A DNA stretch of 64,000 bases from Elysia crispata (lineage: Eukaryota > Mollusca > Gastropoda > Plakobranchidae): contig JAWDGP010001382.1 of assembly GCA_033675545.1 (NCBI GenBank), positions 261,501-325,500 on the forward strand. Direction: 5' to 3'. Position 1 is the first letter of the stretch. Every line of letters begins with the position of its first letter. A model generated the notes under the pieces. The model saw only the letters and a program-made list of their open reading frames with translations. It made no database searches and was not told the DNA's origin. This document shows, in pieces, positions 10,560 through 23,254 of this stretch. Made by a program: the position numbers and the translations under genes.

Positions 10560-10877
10560 CGTTTTTTCCTTGATTGTGATAAGAGTTGATGTGTGTAAAT
10601 GTGATATATTAAGATGAGAATTATATAAGCCTTGTTTCTTTATTTTATTTCTATTGAAGGAAATCCCCCTCCTTTTCTCTCCTGTAGAAAGTTAAAGGAA
10701 CGAAGGTTAGCCTCTGCTTTGGAGATTTGCATTCTCTCAGGTATTAAACAATTTTAGCAATATTACTTATGTTTTGTCATTTTGTATAAAAAAAACATGA
10801 ATGTTGTATTATAGAAAAGGAATAGTCCGTTTGATATCAATATTTTTTTTTCTTTCTTTTTTTTTTGTACCATTCAC

Positions 10878-10890
<13 letters not shown>
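10560..10890 (+). repeat. Direct duplication, copy A (left of Tigger element)
   Basis: Matches 12145-12480 along its length: GAATTATATAAGCCTT, GAAATCCCC, TTTGTAGAAAGTT-like, GATTTGCATTCT, CAATTTTAGCAATA, AACATGAATGT, GAATAGTCC and TGTAC-ATTCACC appear in the same order in both copies. It ends in (TG)n(TA)n, into which the Tigger-like element inserted. Confidence 0.8.
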
Positions 10891-10920
<30 letters not shown>

Positions 10921-10925
<5 letters not shown>

Positions 10926-12116
10926 TAGAATCACTTTAAACGGAAATTTTGGGGCCCTTTGAATTCATTTTGGTTTAAAGCTAGTTTTGTTTTCGGTTAT
11001 TTTTCAGCGAAAGTAACCGCTATTTCTGTTGCCTTGCCAATAATAACTGGGCCTGACAATGGAACATGCATTGCCCTGGCTTGTCGAAACCAGAGAAACA
11101 CTGCTTCTTTCAGCTCTTCATGACTGCAAATTTTCATTTTCTTGGTAGTCGGGCAAAATTTCGAATCTTCAAGAGCCTTCTGTAACTTCTCCCTGTCTTT
11201 CAAAATTGTAGACAGCGTTGAGTTGCCATGTTTTTTTACAGATCTCTGTCTTCGATAGGTTCTTTTCATCCACTTCAGATAAGATTTTCAGTGTAAATTC
11301 CAATGTGTAAGCAGAGTGCTTTCTTTTCGACATCTTAGAGTTGGATAAAGCTATATGTTGCAAACTATCGCAAGATGTAGGCCTAATGCCTAGAAATTAG
11401 AGTACATGTACTTATCAGTAGCACTGCGTTGATGTTCAATGCCGACGATGTAAAAACTGGAACTGTGGCGGTGTGTGTGTGTGTGTCACGGTGCCTGTCC
11501 CCCCATGTTGAAGAACATACAACTGCCTTACAAAGAATGCAGTATCACTGTCACTAGTGTCAGTATCAGTGCGTCGGACAAAGAAAGAAGGCTCCGTGTG
11601 TCTATCTCTACCGTCTCACAAAGCACTAGACCTCTATTCACACACATACACGCGCAAAAGCACAACCACTGACTGCATGAGCGAGACGGTGCATTGGTAA
11701 TTCGTTATGTGAATGTCCAATCACCATCATTTACCACCGCCACCACCCCTCCTCATTCCGGTTCATTGACTGTGTGGGTGCGGGTCTAGTGCAGGGCTTG
11801 ATCGGTGTACCCCTTCCCACCCCCAATCAGCTATTAGATTGTCGAAAACGCCTACTCTTCCCTTCATACAATTACGTGTACTAGGTATTGGGTGTGTTTT
11901 GATTTTTTTCTCCTCTGGGTTAATAAAGAGAAAGGGAAGAAAGAGAAAAAATAGAGAAAAGTTATTTTGATTTAAAGGCAGTGCCATTTCTAAGCATTTA
12001 GGTTTATCGCGGGAAAGGGTATAAAGGCAAAGAGGAAATTCGCACAATTTATCTTTTTTTTTTCGGTCCATCGAATTTTACGGTTTAGCGGCTTTCGGTT
12101 TAAAGTGATTTTACTG

Positions 12117-12118
<2 letters not shown>
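10921..12118 (-). mobile_element. Tigger/pogo-like DNA transposon, internally deleted
   Basis: Terminal inverted repeats are TACAGTAGAATCACTTTAAA at the left and, reversed, TACAGTAAAATCACTTTAAA at the right, flanked by TA inside a (TA)n tract as expected for Tc1/mariner-class insertion. Inside, the minus strand encodes a CENP-B-type N-terminal DNA-binding domain: SKRKHSAYTLEFTLKIL and KTEICKKT in one frame (11363-11169), then STLSTILKDREKL, EELKEAVFLWFRQAR and PLSGPVIIGKATEIA in the next frame (11269-10997). The DDE nuclease domain is absent and the length (1.2 kb against about 2.4 kb for full elements) is short, so it could only move with outside transposase. Confidence 0.85.
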
Positions 12119-12144
<26 letters not shown>

Positions 12145-12175
<31 letters not shown>

Positions 12176-12480
12176 TGTATATGTGATATGTTTACATGGG
12201 AATTATATAAGCCTTATTTCCATATTTTATTTCTTTTAAAGAAAATCCCCTTCCTGTTCTCTTTTGTAGAAAGTTTAGGGAAAAAAGATTTGTCTGTGCT
12301 TTTCAGATTTGCATTCTTTCAGGTAGAAAAACAATTTTAGCAATAACATAACTTAGGTTTATCATTTCGTGAAATAAACAACAAAACATGAATGTCTCAT
12401 TATAGAAAATGAATAGTCCCTTTAATATCAGTATTGTTTTTTCATTTGTTCTGTACAATTCACCTTAATCTTTGTAATAA
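12145..12480 (+). repeat. Direct duplication, copy B (right of Tigger element)
   Basis: Second copy of 10560-10890, in the same orientation, beginning after a (TA)n(GA)n tract. The pair probably arose by tandem duplication before the Tigger insertion in the microsatellite between them. Confidence 0.8.
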
Positions 12481-12918
12481 TGAATTGCCATTTTAATAAG
12501 TGCCCTTATCTCAAGAGAAAGAGAAAGAGAGATATTTGATTACAAGACTAGGACTACAACAACTTGCTCCTTTTTAATTGATTTCCTCACGGTATTTTAA
12601 GGCAGGCCAAAATCTGTATTATTTTATTGTTTTATTAAAAAAAAAAAGGTTAGGTCAGTCCATTAGAAAAGTTAACCGATGGATAGCGAATTTGTGTGCC
12701 ATAATTTGGATTAACCATCTAGGAGTTTGAATGATATTATCAAATTATCAAAGGGTAATAACAGTCCAATACCGTTTCTTTTGTTAATGAGATATAATAC
12801 TTCCCTTGATATAGTCAAAAGTTTTATTAGTTTGATGCTTGTTTAGTTGTTAATTTTTTGTTGTTGTTTCGTTTTGTTGGGTTTTTTTATTATTTCTTTT
12901 GTCACAATTTTATTACAG

Positions 12919-13091
12919 CTACAAGTTTTATCTCAGCAGTAAAGATGCAAAAAGGCCAGTCTTTTGATCAAATTTGTAAATCATTCATTAGGGATGTGGA
13001 TCAGGAATTAGCGATATTAATGTTTATTGATCAATCTTCTAGTAAAAATATCAATCCTAAAGTTAAACCAATATTGCCATGGCTTCGATAA
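12919..13091 (+). CDS. Unrecognised 3'-terminal exon-like ORF
   Basis: Behind a TTTTATTACAG acceptor a frame (incoming phase 1) stays open for 57 codons to a TAA: SFISAVKMQKGQSFDQIC, FIRDVDQELAILMFIDQSS and KVKPILPWLR. Residue composition looks protein-like (charged and hydrophobic residues alternate, no low complexity), but I do not recognise the family and see no partner exon upstream. It may be a terminal exon of an unseen gene, a pseudogene piece, or chance in AT-rich DNA. Confidence 0.25.
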
Positions 13092-14843
13092 TTTTGCTTC
13101 CGAAGATCTCATGTTGTGTGTTACTCATTAAGTCCTGCTAAAGACTCTGTTTTCTTTTAACACTGAACTGTAATCTTTTAATGCAAAGATGTTGCAATGA
13201 TTATTTTAGTTATTAAAGAATGGAAATCTAATTTTTCTTTTTGCTTTAGTAAAATCTAAATTGTGATCAGAGTGAAAGGCTGAGTGGTTAATTGCTGCTG
13301 CTGCTGTGATATGCTGTAAGTGTAAACAAATTGACCTGGGACCTAAGTCCTGAGCAAAATGGCAAATATAAAAGCTGAGCAGATTGAGTTAAACTAGACA
13401 TTTTATGAGAACTTGTGGAAATATAATTAAAAGAATCTATTGATTTAAAGTGTTACTTGCTTGAAGTGGTAATTCAGTGTCTGCATCGGGTAACCTATCA
13501 AGTGACAGAATAATAAACCTGAAGTTATATTGTACAGTTAATGACAATGCTGTTCTAACTTTTCTTTTACTTGGCAATATGAAACGAAACAAATGGTAAG
13601 ACAAAGCACAATGAAATATCTGTATAAAACACTCTTGCACCGTTGCCGTTCTTTGGCCGGTATTTACGAACATTAAACACTCTCACATGATTAAATTAGT
13701 GTATTGGATTAGATAAAGCAACTCTTGTTACCCTTTCTTAAAAAAATATTCAAAATCTTAACAAAAGTTCAGCTATCACTTGAATCAGAGTAATAGCCTT
13801 GCTGGTAAATCCGACACTGAGGAGCCTAGACCGCTCAAATGCATTGACGCTGATACCATTTCTCTCAGGAGCGCAAGGTCAAATGAACAAAGAAAAATTA
13901 CATGACACTTGCATGCGGAAAAAAATGCAGTGAACCAAATTGACGTTAGGTGCCGTTATGAGGAATCCACGATGAAAGTAATCTAACAATAGGGCCTAGC
14001 AATCCCACATTCACATTTCGTGATAAATTTCAACAAAAGGCCTCAAAATCCAATTGTTTTTCACATTCCTAAATTGTGAGAAACTTTTTAAGGATCAACA
14101 TAGACATGTACATTTTTTGAAAGATTATTTTTATTTTGCGACCAAATCTAGCATCTAGATATAGATCTAACTTTGAGTACTAGGTAGGGCTCATCACTGT
14201 CATTATGGCGAAGAAGGTGGGCAGAGAATGAGACAGGAAAATATCATTATCGAAATGGCAAGAATATCTAATGTTCCTTCATAGAAGATGTCAAATGGGG
14301 TCAGTACGTGGCGGGGGGGGGGGGTGGGGTTGTCCTTCAAAATATTTTATGCTAAAAAGCCCACGTCTCATTAACACATGCTGAACTGTCTAAATACAAT
14401 GTAACCCTAAGCATGGTGATATTTAAAATGTTTGTTTAATAATTATCCGAGACAAATAGTGCGTGTGTGAGTGCGAGGCGAGGATAGACCCAATGCAAGG
14501 AATGAAAAACCCGGTTAGTCATCAGTTATAAGAGGATTGTATTCTAAGGCATCAACCAAGCCCGATCTCTGTCTTTCGCTCTTTCTTTTTTCTTTGCGCC
14601 TCTACGTCGCAAGTAAACCGCATGAAGAAAGTGTGTCACTGTTTACTTATATGAATCAGGAGAGATTGAAATTTGCCTGGCAAGGCAACTTCGCCAGGAA
14701 CTGGCTTCAAACCTTCACTAAAGGTAATCATTTTTTTTTTCTTTTGTTTGTGTCTGTGTTAATACATTACCTTTCTCTTAAACTGTATGTCTCACTTCTT
14801 TTTTTTTTCTTTCATTTTTTCCTTTTCCACTCTCTTTCTATCT

Positions 14844-14846
<3 letters not shown>
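13092..14846. other. Intergenic, no gene seen
   Basis: AT-rich sequence with a poly-G tract at 14310-14327. A short open segment at about 14640-14724 (MNQERLKFAWQGNFARNWL, then AAAG|GTAATC as donor) looks weakly exon-like but has no partner or known relative. Confidence 0.4.

Positions 14847-14919
<73 letters not shown>
14847..14919. repeat. (CT)n microsatellite
   Basis: A nearly perfect CT dinucleotide array of about 73 bp. Confidence 0.95.
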
Positions 14920-14927
<8 letters not shown>

Positions 14928-15195
14928 TCTTTGCCTCTCTTCCTATACTTTTGATACATTAATTTGACCTTCATGTCTCTATATCAGTTTATGACTAAAT
15001 TTTCCTCTCTATTTACGTAGTCTCATCGAGTCACCAGTGGACAGTGCGTTGGTAATGGAAAATTACGTGAAATTCGTCTCCCGTGATAGATAACAAATAT
15101 AAAGGAGGTGTTGCATATTTAATAGATAATGCACCTGTGAAAGATAAAAAAAAAACATCTCCCTATACAGGAAGATATTCAACTCCCTATAACAG

Positions 15196-15530
15196 GAGAT
15201 ATGTCAAAGGGATTGCAGGGGGTGAAGGGTTTCAGCTCTGAACCTCCGCCTTATATACACTCTCAGGATAGCCGGCCCACCGACACCACATCGACGAAGT
15301 ACCCAAGTCGCCGGTACCTCTGAGCAGGTTGTGCTTATCACACTACCCACGACAAGGCTTCCCTGCCAGCATCCAAGCACCAAAGTGATGCACACAAGTG
15401 TGCATCCCGGTGTTTTATGGGAGAAGCCACATCAGACTCAAAGCATAAATGACGACAGGCGCGGGCCATCATAGTATGTGGACCTTGACCGTTTTACGGG
15501 CCTTAACACCGTTAGGGCTTGAAGCCAGTT
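15196..15530 (-). repeat. Dispersed 0.33-kb repeat, copy 1 (longest)
   Basis: Shared with 19683-19965 and 24000-24150: GGGGGTGAAGGGTTTCAG at one end, then TCGCCGGTACCTCTGAG and AGGTTGTG-TTATCACAC, and TTAACACCGTTAGGG at the other end. The plus side of the edge begins with a G run next to A-rich DNA in two of the three copies. I see no tRNA-type A/B boxes and no coding similarity, so it is an unclassified short interspersed repeat. The orientation given is the one in which a short ORF (15395-15204) is open and is not meant as proof of coding. Confidence 0.7.
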
Positions 15531-15787
15531 CCAACACGCCTGGGGATTTCTTTATGTTTTCCTCTGACCTTGACTGCCTCTTGCCACGTTATTACTAACA
15601 AGTTGAACGACTCAAGGAGTAGAGTAAATAGAAATTCGGTTGATGAGATAATGATGTTTAAATTCCTAAACTGTAAAGCTGTTTTTCATTTGAGTATGTT
15701 TTTTATAAATTGATCTTTAAAAAAAAGCTGTCCGATCTCAAGGTGAACCGTTTTTTTTTTCTGCCTTTACTTTTAATTTCGTTAGTC

Positions 15788-15790
<3 letters not shown>

Positions 15791-15842
<52 letters not shown>
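15791..15842. repeat. (GA)n microsatellite
   Basis: A perfect GA array of about 52 bp. Confidence 0.95.
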
Positions 15843-15844
<2 letters not shown>

Positions 15845-16131
15845 ATAACAGCTGCTATTGCTGTGTTGTTCCTAGTACTAGTGTTGTTACGATGATTAGA
15901 CAGTTTAATCCCGCAGCTGGTGTATGTTTCCCTTGCTTGATCTCTACTGACTGTACCTCTTTCTCTCTCTTTCTCTCTATTTCCACATCTCCGTCTATCC
16001 TCTGTATAAATTTAACTCCCTTGTAAGAGGGAAGTCCATGTAGACTGTAACACAGTCAAACATGTTATGCAAAATTCACGAGATTTACCGTGCTAGAGTT
16101 ATATGAGTTAAAATGAGAAAAACTAAGGAGA

Positions 16132-16175
16132 TAGATCGATAGATAGATAGATAGATAGATAGAGAGAGAGAGGGG

Positions 16176-16217
<42 letters not shown>

Positions 16218-16495
16218 CAGAGACAAAGACAGATAGACAGACAGACGGAGACAGACAGAGACAGGGGTTGCTGAACAAGGAAACACACTTATAGTATATA
16301 TATCATTCTTGAGGTAACCGGTGCTTGAATGATGGAAGTAAGAGAGAGAGAGAGAGGGACAGAGAGAAAGAAAAAGACTGAGAGATAGAAAGCGAGAGAG
16401 AGAGAGGGACAGAGAGAAAGAAAAAGACTGAGAGATAGAAAGCGAGAGAGAGAGAGAGGGACAGAGAGAAAGAAAAAGACTGAGAGATAGAGAGC

Positions 16496-16561
<66 letters not shown>
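16132..16561. repeat. GATA and GA microsatellites with a 60-bp minisatellite
   Basis: (GATA)n at about 16132-16161 and (GA)n to 16215. Then three to four copies of a unit of about 58-60 bp containing GAGGGACAGAGAGAAAGAAA and AAGACTGAGAGATAGA lie between 16345 and 16500, followed by (GA)n to 16560. The repeat AAGTAAGAGAGA behind TGAATGATGG / TGAGTGGTGG also occurs on both sides (16325 and 16617). Confidence 0.85.
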
Positions 16562-16563
<2 letters not shown>

Positions 16564-17419
16564 CGCAGAGACAGATTGTTACAAAAAGAAACACAATCAT
16601 GGTATATGCCGTGCTTGAGTGGTGGAAGTAAGAGAGACAGAGACAGAGACAGAGTTAGAGAGAGAATCCAAATAGAAAAGCAAAAACACCACACTTGGAG
16701 GACAACTTGGTAATTATAAAGGATCCAAAAAGGACGCAAAAAAAAAAAGTAATATGATACAGGGTCTAAAAAGAAACAGGCACACAACTTTATAACTACA
16801 GGACAAAAAATGAAACAAGACAACTATAAATTTAAAATATAAACGTTTCGCCTTTCATTTTCGCTTCTTCAATACAAAAATGAGAAAAAGAGGACGAGTA
16901 ACAAAAGTCATATATAAAGTAGCTTGAGGTGGACACAGATTGGACAGGTGATTGGTTGTGGGGCGGGGAGGGTGCAACTTGTTTCTATTCTAGCCGTGGT
17001 TGCAGGGTCCAGTGCACTTACCGATCGTTGTGGTGGCATACAGCGCAACGGCATTAGTAAGGGGTTAGTTGAGGTTAGCATGTCTCTGTGATTGTGTGTT
17101 GAGTTGGGCTGCTTTTTTACGTTAAGATGTTTAGAGGGGTAGCTAAGTAGCCGTGGAAGAGGTCTAGGAAATTGAAGACGGAGGGGGAAGGGGGGGGGGG
17201 GGGGGGGGGAAGGCTGGCGAAGGGAAGGAGGTGAGGCGGGAAATGAGGCCTTTTATGAATAAACGAGAGTTAAATAAAATTTAAATGGGTGTATAATCTT
17301 TGTATGCTCCACTTTAAAGTTATAGATTTTTTGTAAAAAAAATAAAGTGTTTCAGGAGATGTGTACACTTAAAAGAGATGTCGTCCTTCTCATATCTCTG
17401 CTTTACTATTTATTTTTCA

Positions 17420-17424
<5 letters not shown>
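16562..17424. other. Intergenic, no gene seen
   Basis: Mixed sequence. 16920-17160 is less AT-rich than its surroundings and is followed by a 20-bp G run (17190-17210). No convincing open frame. The motif AAATATAAACGTTTCGCCTT at 16836 is of the kind found at the ends of some retroelements, but no protein domain supports an element here. Confidence 0.4.
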
Positions 17425-17475
<51 letters not shown>

Positions 17476-17479
17476 TGAG

Positions 17480-18160
17480 TCAACTAAATTCAAAGATTAA
17501 ATTAAAACGACAATTAACATCAAAATGATATTTATCACATAAAAAATGTGCTTGATATTGCACATTTTCATAAACAGGCAATTAAAAAGATATCCCAAAT
17601 GGTGTGAAATATTACATAAAAGGGATTTAAATCAGTAGGGTAGACTGAGAAATTTTATTCCTTCACTTTCCCTCCCTCAGCTTCCATACAAAATTTACCA
17701 TCCTTAGTCTTCTATCCTTTTACTCAATCTTCCTTCTTTAGCTCTATCCTCTATCCATCTCCCTCTACCCATGTCAAACATTGTCGATCATAAACCATCC
17801 CTCTTTCTCTTCTCATTTTCTTTTGTCTTCTTTCCATCCTCATGTATCTAATTTTATTTTTATCTAGTACCTTTCAGCCATGACTTGCCCTATTCGCCAT
17901 TTTTTAGCCATCCATCCTTAATCCATTAATATGCATCCTCAAATTCTATCCCCTGTCTTTTGCTGATCAAATGTTTGTTTTGCTTGATGACACCATTCTT
18001 TGCTTCGCACTTCCTTCTTTGTTGAATTTTTTTTTATATTTCTCTCTGTTCAAGAGACAACGCAATGGGTACCAGGATCAAGAACTACTATCCATCACTG
18101 ACAGATCCCTGACTTGATGGATGCTGTTGAAAACTCATCCTTCATCATCAGCAGCAGGTA
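17480..18160 (-). repeat. Inverted segmental duplication, copy 2
   Basis: Reverse-complement copy of 9480-10385, lacking about 180 bp. Its minus strand contains YLLLMMKDEFSTASIKSG (18160-18110), the counterpart of LLLLLEDEFSTAST in copy 1, and so carries a piece of the receptor's last exon. A (CT)n tract at 17425-17475 marks its left edge. The sequence from 18161 to 18300 shows no clear match to the region before 9480. Confidence 0.75.
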
Positions 18161-18628
18161 TTGTAATATTGGTTCACACATCATCTTCACAACTGTCGAA
18201 ATGGAATTATAGTGATGTCTGTGTCTCAGAAAAGAGCGCAAAAATTGCACATACAGGTTGTAAATTGTCATCTGCATTATCTCTGTAGCACACTATGATC
18301 ATTAACAAGAGGTGCATACCCAGATAGAAACCAAACTAGAAAAAAAAACAACTACTATTTATTGTGTTTACTGCTTTAAGATCACATGATACGAAACATT
18401 TTTCAGACCTATGTTTCTTCATGTATTTCGTTAGCAATGGTTTACCATTACTAGTAAGAGTCTGGGTGGGTAAGCTTTAACTTCTTTGTGTTTCTAACAG
18501 AAGCAACTGCTGAACGCCTAACGGTACTCACCAAATAAAAAATAAAGATTGTCAGCTGGACAAAACAGATGATTTTTGCCACACGTCTTTTTATTTTTAA
18601 TTTTTTAAAACTCTGCTTTCTGTGGGAG

Positions 18629-19026
<398 letters not shown>

Positions 19027-19682
19027 AACAACACCAATGTTAATCTGTGCTAACTGAACCAAATAATCAAATTATATAGCTTACTCTGGCACGTTATGCT
19101 AAGGTTAAATTTACTTTAGTAATAATTCGACCTACATTTAATGCCTGTCCTGAGTTTGCTGAGGTTTCATTTTGGGCTATGAAACCTGTACTAACATCAT
19201 CTTGCAGCAAATCATAGATTTGGGAAAAAAATTATAACAATAAAGATACAAAAGACATGTATTAAACTGAAATGAAAAAACAACAACAAACAAACAAGAA
19301 ACTATGTACATTAAAAAATTGATTATTCTCTCTTTGTAACACTGAACACTTTTTCATCGCCTCTTTATTAAATGTATTTAAAACACGCGTTCCTTCCAGG
19401 GTTTAACAAGAAGATAGATTTCAACCATATCAGATTGTCACAATTGTTCTGTGTTTGAAGCTAAAAAGATGTTAATGTGTTCATTGCTTTCTTTGCCTTT
19501 TCCAATCATCTACTTTGTGAGCTAGAATGTTACGGCCATGCAGATCTCTACTTAGAACTACTTAGTTACCGGGCAAAACGATCAATGATCCTCTGCCATT
19601 CTCTCTATTTTTTTTTTTACATATTTACAGTATTAGACAAAAAAAAAAAAAAAAAGAAAAAAAAAAAGAGAAAGAGAAGTAA
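19027..19682. other. Intergenic, no gene seen
   Basis: AT-rich, ending in an A-rich run (19639-19680) next to the dispersed repeat. No supported gene. Confidence 0.45.
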
Positions 19683-19965
19683 AAAGGGGGTGAAGGATTT
19701 CAGGTACTCTCGGTATCGCCTACTCAACCGACACCGACACCATAAGTACCCTAGTCGCCGGTACCTCTGAGGAGGTTGTGGTTATCACACACCCTTCGAC
19801 AAAACTTCCCTCCCAGCATCTATTCTCCAATGTATACCGAGTGTGCCTGAAATGGGAGGAGCCACACCAGACACAAGGCATACATGACGACTGGCTCGCG
19901 CCGTCATAGCGTGTGGACCTTGCCCGCTTTACGGGTCTTAACACCGTTAGGGATTAGAGCCAGTT
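19683..19965 (-). repeat. Dispersed 0.33-kb repeat, copy 2
   Basis: Same family as 15196-15530. It carries AGTCGCCGGTACCTCTGAGG, GAGGTTGTGGTTATCACACA and TCTTAACACCGTTAGGG, and sits beside an A-rich run. It forms the left part of the block duplicated at 24000-24645. Confidence 0.7.
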
Positions 19966-20039
19966 CTTGGTTCATTACCTTGCCAAGCTTACAATCTATT
20001 AAAAATTGGAGGGCTTTATAGAGTAATCTATTGGGATAT

Positions 20040-20525
20040 GCAATTCAATGCAGTTTACTTAGTGTGCATTTTGATGCAATCTACTATTAAATTAAATAAC
20101 TTGATTAAAGCTGTTAAATTTCACTAAAACGGGCAGACATTTTGTTTATCTCAATTAAAAAAATGGTTTCGTGATATTTTCTCATGATTTCTCCATAACA
20201 AAAAAATTCACCCTCTCTCACATTGCTGCTAAAGACAAGTATGTCAATAATGGCCGTTATTGTGTTTACATCTGGAACTTGTTTACAACTCGAACGAACT
20301 ACTTAGTACAAGTCAGGCTGTCTCCCACCCTCGCCAGGATATTGGCAAGTGAGAACAGTTGTTTTATTCATCTTTTCCAAGGAAATATCTATTTCTGTCC
20401 GTCTGCAAACGTTTTCGCGAGTTGACCTTAACACAAATATAAAGAAAGTGTTTGCTGCCCGTTTCAAATATACGTTGTCATTTTCAGATTCTCTTTCCAA
20501 CCATTAAGTCTTTTATGAAGCCTAA
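20040..20525 (+). repeat. Direct segmental duplication, copy 1
   Basis: Colinear with 24165-24645: CTCATGAT-TCTCCATAACA, CTAAAGACAAGT, GTGTTAACTT-like, ACTTAGTACAAGTCA (with the ACT(T/G)AGTACAAGTCA variant), GTTGTCATTTTCAGATTCT, and TTCCAACCAT followed by GTCTTTTAT-AAGCCT. Together with the neighbouring dispersed repeat the duplicated block is about 0.85 kb here. The open frame 20171-20425 is inside the duplicated block, is not conserved in the partner and is not called. Confidence 0.7.
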
Positions 20526-21056
20526 AAAAGACAAGGTTTTTAGTCTCGAGAGAAAGTAAAAATTCATATTCTTTATTTATCATATTGCCAAACCCATTTG
20601 CTCTCTTTTTCTCACTGATATATTTTCTACTTCACCGTTACCGAAAGAGGAGAAGAAGAAAAATGAAAAAACAAAACAAAATTAAATACGAGAAAAGACA
20701 TGTTTAAAGACGACCCTTACACATAAGAAGAGGTAAACTAGATATGGGACCATCAAGATCTCGCCCCCCCTCCCCCTCCTCCCTCCTACGTCCTACTCCT
20801 ATAATCTCCATATCTACTCAACTGACAATCATTCCTCTTCGCATAGTTCCTAAATCGTCTTATTTTATTCCCTCGATTTTTTCCAAATTGCTTTTTCTCT
20901 TTTTATATCTTTTTAGGCAATAACAACATTTTCCTCTCTGCTATCTCTTTTTTTTCTTCCACCTTCCCTCGAAAGCTTCTTTAAAACCCCATTGTCCATC
21001 ACCATTCCCATTACACTTTAAAAATTCACCTCAAATTTTATCTTGTATACATAATG

Positions 21057-21101
<45 letters not shown>

Positions 21102-21355
21102 TGGCTAGTGGATTTATATCTCTCTCTAAAGATATAGAGAGGAAAACTATAAACTACACAAAACACACCAAACAAATAAACTATCTAATTAATTGCTGTG
21201 ATTGCAAAATAGAAAAAGGCACACAGGTAAGTTTGAAATAATCTTTACTAGGTTGTAATAATCGTAATAGAGCAACAACAAAAAATAAGTAAATTTGAAG
21301 AACTATAATCTCTAAATAAATTCAATATCTCAACAAAACCAAGACTTACAAGACC

Positions 21356-21407
<52 letters not shown>

Positions 21408-21972
21408 AATTATCAACTTTAAGTGATAAGACACAAAATCTTAAGACCAAACAATACTAGGAATCTCAAACCCAAAACCAAAACAGAATACAATTTAGAA
21501 ATACAAAACTAAACAAACTAATTCAACGCTATTTCAAGTATTAATTTCAACTCAAAATACCAAAACTAAAATAGTGAAAATACTTTAAAAAAAAAAAAAA
21601 GAGCAAAACTAGATTTAAAACCAGATTCAAATTAAAACTAGAACTATTATAAAGAACAAAGAAAGAAGTTACAAAGAACGTCTATAAAGAACCCAACCAG
21701 GAGAAAATCGGTTGTTACTAAAATCAGTAAACTCAAAAGGCTCAGAAAAGTCTTCCCAGAATCACGGAGGTATACCTACACATGTAAAATCCAGACACAA
21801 AGTCAATACTCCAAAATAGAATTAAAAAATCCACAATTTCAAACTAAGAAATACAAACAGCATACAGTGCTCCAATACATTTCTCAAGCGAAGGCTTGGT
21901 AACAAAAAATATAAGCGTAGGCCCACTCTCACTAAACACCAAAAATGTACTCCAATATAATTCTCAGAAGTA
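20526..21972. other. Intergenic AT-rich sequence with TA/TG microsatellites
   Basis: A C-rich patch lies at 20763-20800, (TA)n(TG)n at 21059-21100 and (TA)n at 21357-21403. The rest is A-rich on this strand (21150-21960) and without a supported gene. Confidence 0.45.
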
Positions 21973-22305
<333 letters not shown>

Positions 22306-22943
22306 TTCACAATACTTTAATAATTTCCTCTAGGAATGGTCATAAGAATTTCTCACTGTCTCACTAATTCCAAATAATACCTCTAACAGACGTGGCCTCT
22401 AGATACTCCAAAAACGGTACTGACCACTGGTCTTTCCAATCACTACTTAAATAATATCAAGTCAGTCGGCAAAGTTCCCTGACAAAGAATTTCCTGATTT
22501 CCCCAATCTACTTTCAAACTTCCCCCACAAAGGTCAACGCCGACCGTCGGGCAAAATTTCTCCCCGTCCAGCTGGACACCCGTTTCCCCAGAATATCTAT
22601 ACCCGACCGAGATCATAGAAACAGTCCGTTACATCTAACATCTTATGATCAAACAAACACAATTAACATCTAGCTCCCCCAAATCTCCCAAGATACCCTA
22701 ATCAAGTTTTACATCTCAAGCCGACCGAAGTCAAGTTTCTCTGGCCAGTTGGACAGAACAAAAGAAACATGAATACCGCTAGTAATTTAACCATTACAAC
22801 GTACTAAGAATTACATAGAAAGAAATAAACCCCCAGAAGGGCGGGTAATCAACTTCGCGCCAATAACCAAACGGCCAATAAAATCATAGAATTCAATTAA
22901 TACAAAATTACACAACAGACATCACCTTACTTTCCATCCGCTT
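22306..22943. other. Intergenic, no gene seen
   Basis: Less AT-rich than its surroundings (22400-22880), with pyrimidine-rich patches and several CCGACCG-like motifs. No coding frame and no recognised repeat ends. Confidence 0.4.
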
Positions 22944-23024
<81 letters not shown>

Positions 23025-23106
23025 ATTCGATCTATATACCTGTCTTAAAAACGCTTTATAGGTCTGTCTATCCATCTATTTATTTCACCATCCCCTCTCC
23101 CTCTCC

Positions 23107-23163
<57 letters not shown>

Positions 23164-23175
23164 TCCCTCTCTTTT
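22944..23175. repeat. (CA)n(TA)n and (CT)n microsatellites
   Basis: (CA)n at 22944-22968 runs into (TA)n to 23019. After about 70 bp of unique sequence comes a CT/CCCT array at 23090-23175. Confidence 0.9.
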
Positions 23176-23254
23176 TCTCTCTAAAAGCAAAACGTATTAT
23201 GAGTATGAGTGTCCCATGCTTTATACATCTTTTGCTCTCTGTCAATAATTTTAG

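Noticed and set aside
16065-16823. 252-codon minus-strand open frame
   Set aside because: Translation of GA/GATA repeats; no non-repetitive protein-like part.
16836-16880. AACGTTTCGCC motif considered as the end of a Penelope-like retroelement
   Set aside because: Only a short motif; no reverse transcriptase or endonuclease sequence nearby.
22306-22943. Considered as part of a long terminal repeat
   Set aside because: No paired copy, target duplication or internal domains visible in the window; the family cannot be supported.
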